Shown here: positions 5,427-6,242 of the stretch, piece by piece
Layout: each line of letters begins with the position of its first letter
How positions within the stretch are numbered: position 1 is the first letter of the stretch
From: an uncultured Tabrizicola sp.
Lineage (GTDB): Bacteria > Pseudomonadota > Alphaproteobacteria > Rhodobacterales > Rhodobacteraceae
Length of the DNA: 6,242 bases
Assembly: GCA_937858255.1 (NCBI GenBank)
Contig: CALLZQ010000713.1
Span: 1-6,242 of the forward strand
Direction of reading: 5' to 3'
Notes under the pieces: model-generated
What the model was told of the DNA's origin: nothing
The model's input: the letters and a program-made list of their open reading frames with translations, nothing else
Databases searched by the model: none
Made by a program: the position numbers and the translations under genes

Positions 5427-6242
5427 GGCGCCTCCCCCAACTCTCAAAAGCCCAGAACAGGGCAAAACTGATCATGACCAGCAACAGGGCCGCCGACATC
5501 GCCTGATCTATGCGATAGGCACTCATCAGCCGTTGTACCACCAGTGGCAGGGTCGCCGTGCGATCACCGGCAAAAAGCGCGATCACCCCCAGATCCCCCA
5601 TTGAAAAGGCAACGGAAAGCCCGGCCCCAAAACCCAAAGGGCGGGCCAGTCGGGGCAAGGCCAGCCACCGCAGCCAGGCCCAGCCCCGCAACCCCAGCGC
5701 CTGAGACAGACGACCGTAATCAGCGAACAAAGCCCGGGCCTGCGGCACCAACAGCCGATAGGCAAAGGGCAATGTCAGCAGGGCATTGACCGCCAGCGTC
5801 ACCGGCAAGGCCACCGAAGACGGCAAGACCAGCGGCTGTAGCAGGATGAACAGCCCAATCCCCAGGACCAGGGCCGAAGTTGCCAGCGGCAAAAGCGCCG
5901 CAACCTCAATCAGCGCCGAGCGCCGCCCCTGCCCCGCCGCGGCAGAGGCCAACGCCAGAGTCAACGCAAGGCCCATCGTCAAGACCGTTGACAGCAGCGC
6001 CACCCCGACCGACCGGGCCAGGGCCGCCCAGACCGTCAGGGGTAAATCGGCCAGCCCCGGCAGCCCGCGAACCACGACCATCAGCAGCGGCGTCAGCAGA
6101 AACAGCGCCGCGCCGCCAATGGCCAGGGCATCCGCGCCGCGGCGCCAGCCCCCGACCGCCGGCACCGGCACCCGGCGTCCCAGTCCCGCCCCCATGCCGG
6201 CAGGTGCGGCCCAGCGCCACCCCGCCAGTGCCGCAACCAGAC
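5413..6242 (-). CDS. thiP: Thiamine ABC transporter permease, C-terminal part
   Basis: The - strand frame is open to the right edge and ends at TGA 5415-5413, giving 275 residues. ThiP proteins are about 500-540 residues with two fused permease halves, so this is the second half with the start outside the window. An internal methionine at 6195 is not the start, because coding continues in frame beyond it. A linker of Arg/Gly/Pro-rich residues precedes about six hydrophobic segments, beginning with ALAIGGAALFLLTPLLMVVV. The EAA loop that contacts the ATPase is visible as SQALGLRGWAWLRWLALPRL (5713-5654), with the conserved glycine and LP. The assignment as ThiP rests on this architecture and on the downstream ThiQ. 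A generic FbpB/PotB-type iron or polyamine permease is the main alternative. Its 14-base overlap with thiQ suggests coupled translation. Confidence 0.85.
   Translation of the reverse strand, partial: LVAALAGWRWAAPAGMGAGLGRRVPVPAVGGWRRGADALAIGGAALFLLTPLLMVVVRGLPGLADLPLTVWAALARSVGVALLSTVLTMGLALTLALASAAAGQGRRSALIEVAALLPLATSALVLGIGLFILLQPLVLPSSVALPVTLAVNALLTLPFAYRLLVPQARALFADYGRLSQALGLRGWAWLRWLALPRLARPLGFGAGLSVAFSMGDLGVIALFAGDRTATLPLVVQRLMSAYRIDQAMSAALLLVMISFALFWAFESWGRRHAAS

Overview
The window is GC-rich DNA, almost certainly from an alphaproteobacterium of the Rhodobacterales (Rhodobacter/Paracoccus relatives). The main support is a three-gene cytochrome bc1 operon whose Rieske, cytochrome b and cytochrome c1 products match the Rhodobacter proteins in length, motifs and ligand numbering. 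Gene density is high, several genes overlap by a few bases, and GTG and TTG starts occur.

Layout. Bases 1-120 are the 3' end of an unidentified + strand gene. Bases 227-1763 hold a tightly packed + strand group: a 98-residue single-pass membrane protein of unknown function, a YibF-type glutathione S-transferase-like protein (ATGA overlap) and a LysE/RhtB-type exporter (TTG start, 2 bases after the GST stop). A 217-base non-coding stretch (1764-1980) probably carries the petABC promoter and contains a perfect 7-3-7 dyad. Bases 1981-4685 are petA-petB-petC (also called fbcFBC), encoding the Rieske iron-sulfur protein, cytochrome b and cytochrome c1. A hairpin near 4710-4731 is placed to end both petC and the convergent - strand genes. 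Bases 4731-6242 on the - strand are thiQ (ATPase) and the 3' half of thiP (permease) of a thiamine-type ABC importer; the binding-protein gene thiB would be expected beyond the right edge.

Function. petABC encodes the complete catalytic core of ubiquinol:cytochrome c oxidoreductase: quinol is oxidised at the Qo site of cytochrome b, one electron passes through the Rieske cluster to cytochrome c1, and the other returns through hemes bL and bH to the Qi site. All cluster and heme ligands are present. ThiPQ would power thiamine (or thiamine phosphate) uptake and has no evident functional link to bc1 beyond the shared terminator. The GST/LysE group has no assigned pathway.

I see no mobile element, CRISPR array, tRNA/rRNA gene or clearly novel multi-gene system. 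The points most worth a second look are the dyad upstream of petA, a cytochrome c1 that lacks the Rhodobacter loop disulfide but carries a mitochondrial-like Ile-Ala-Met heme motif, and a D-loop substitution in ThiQ.
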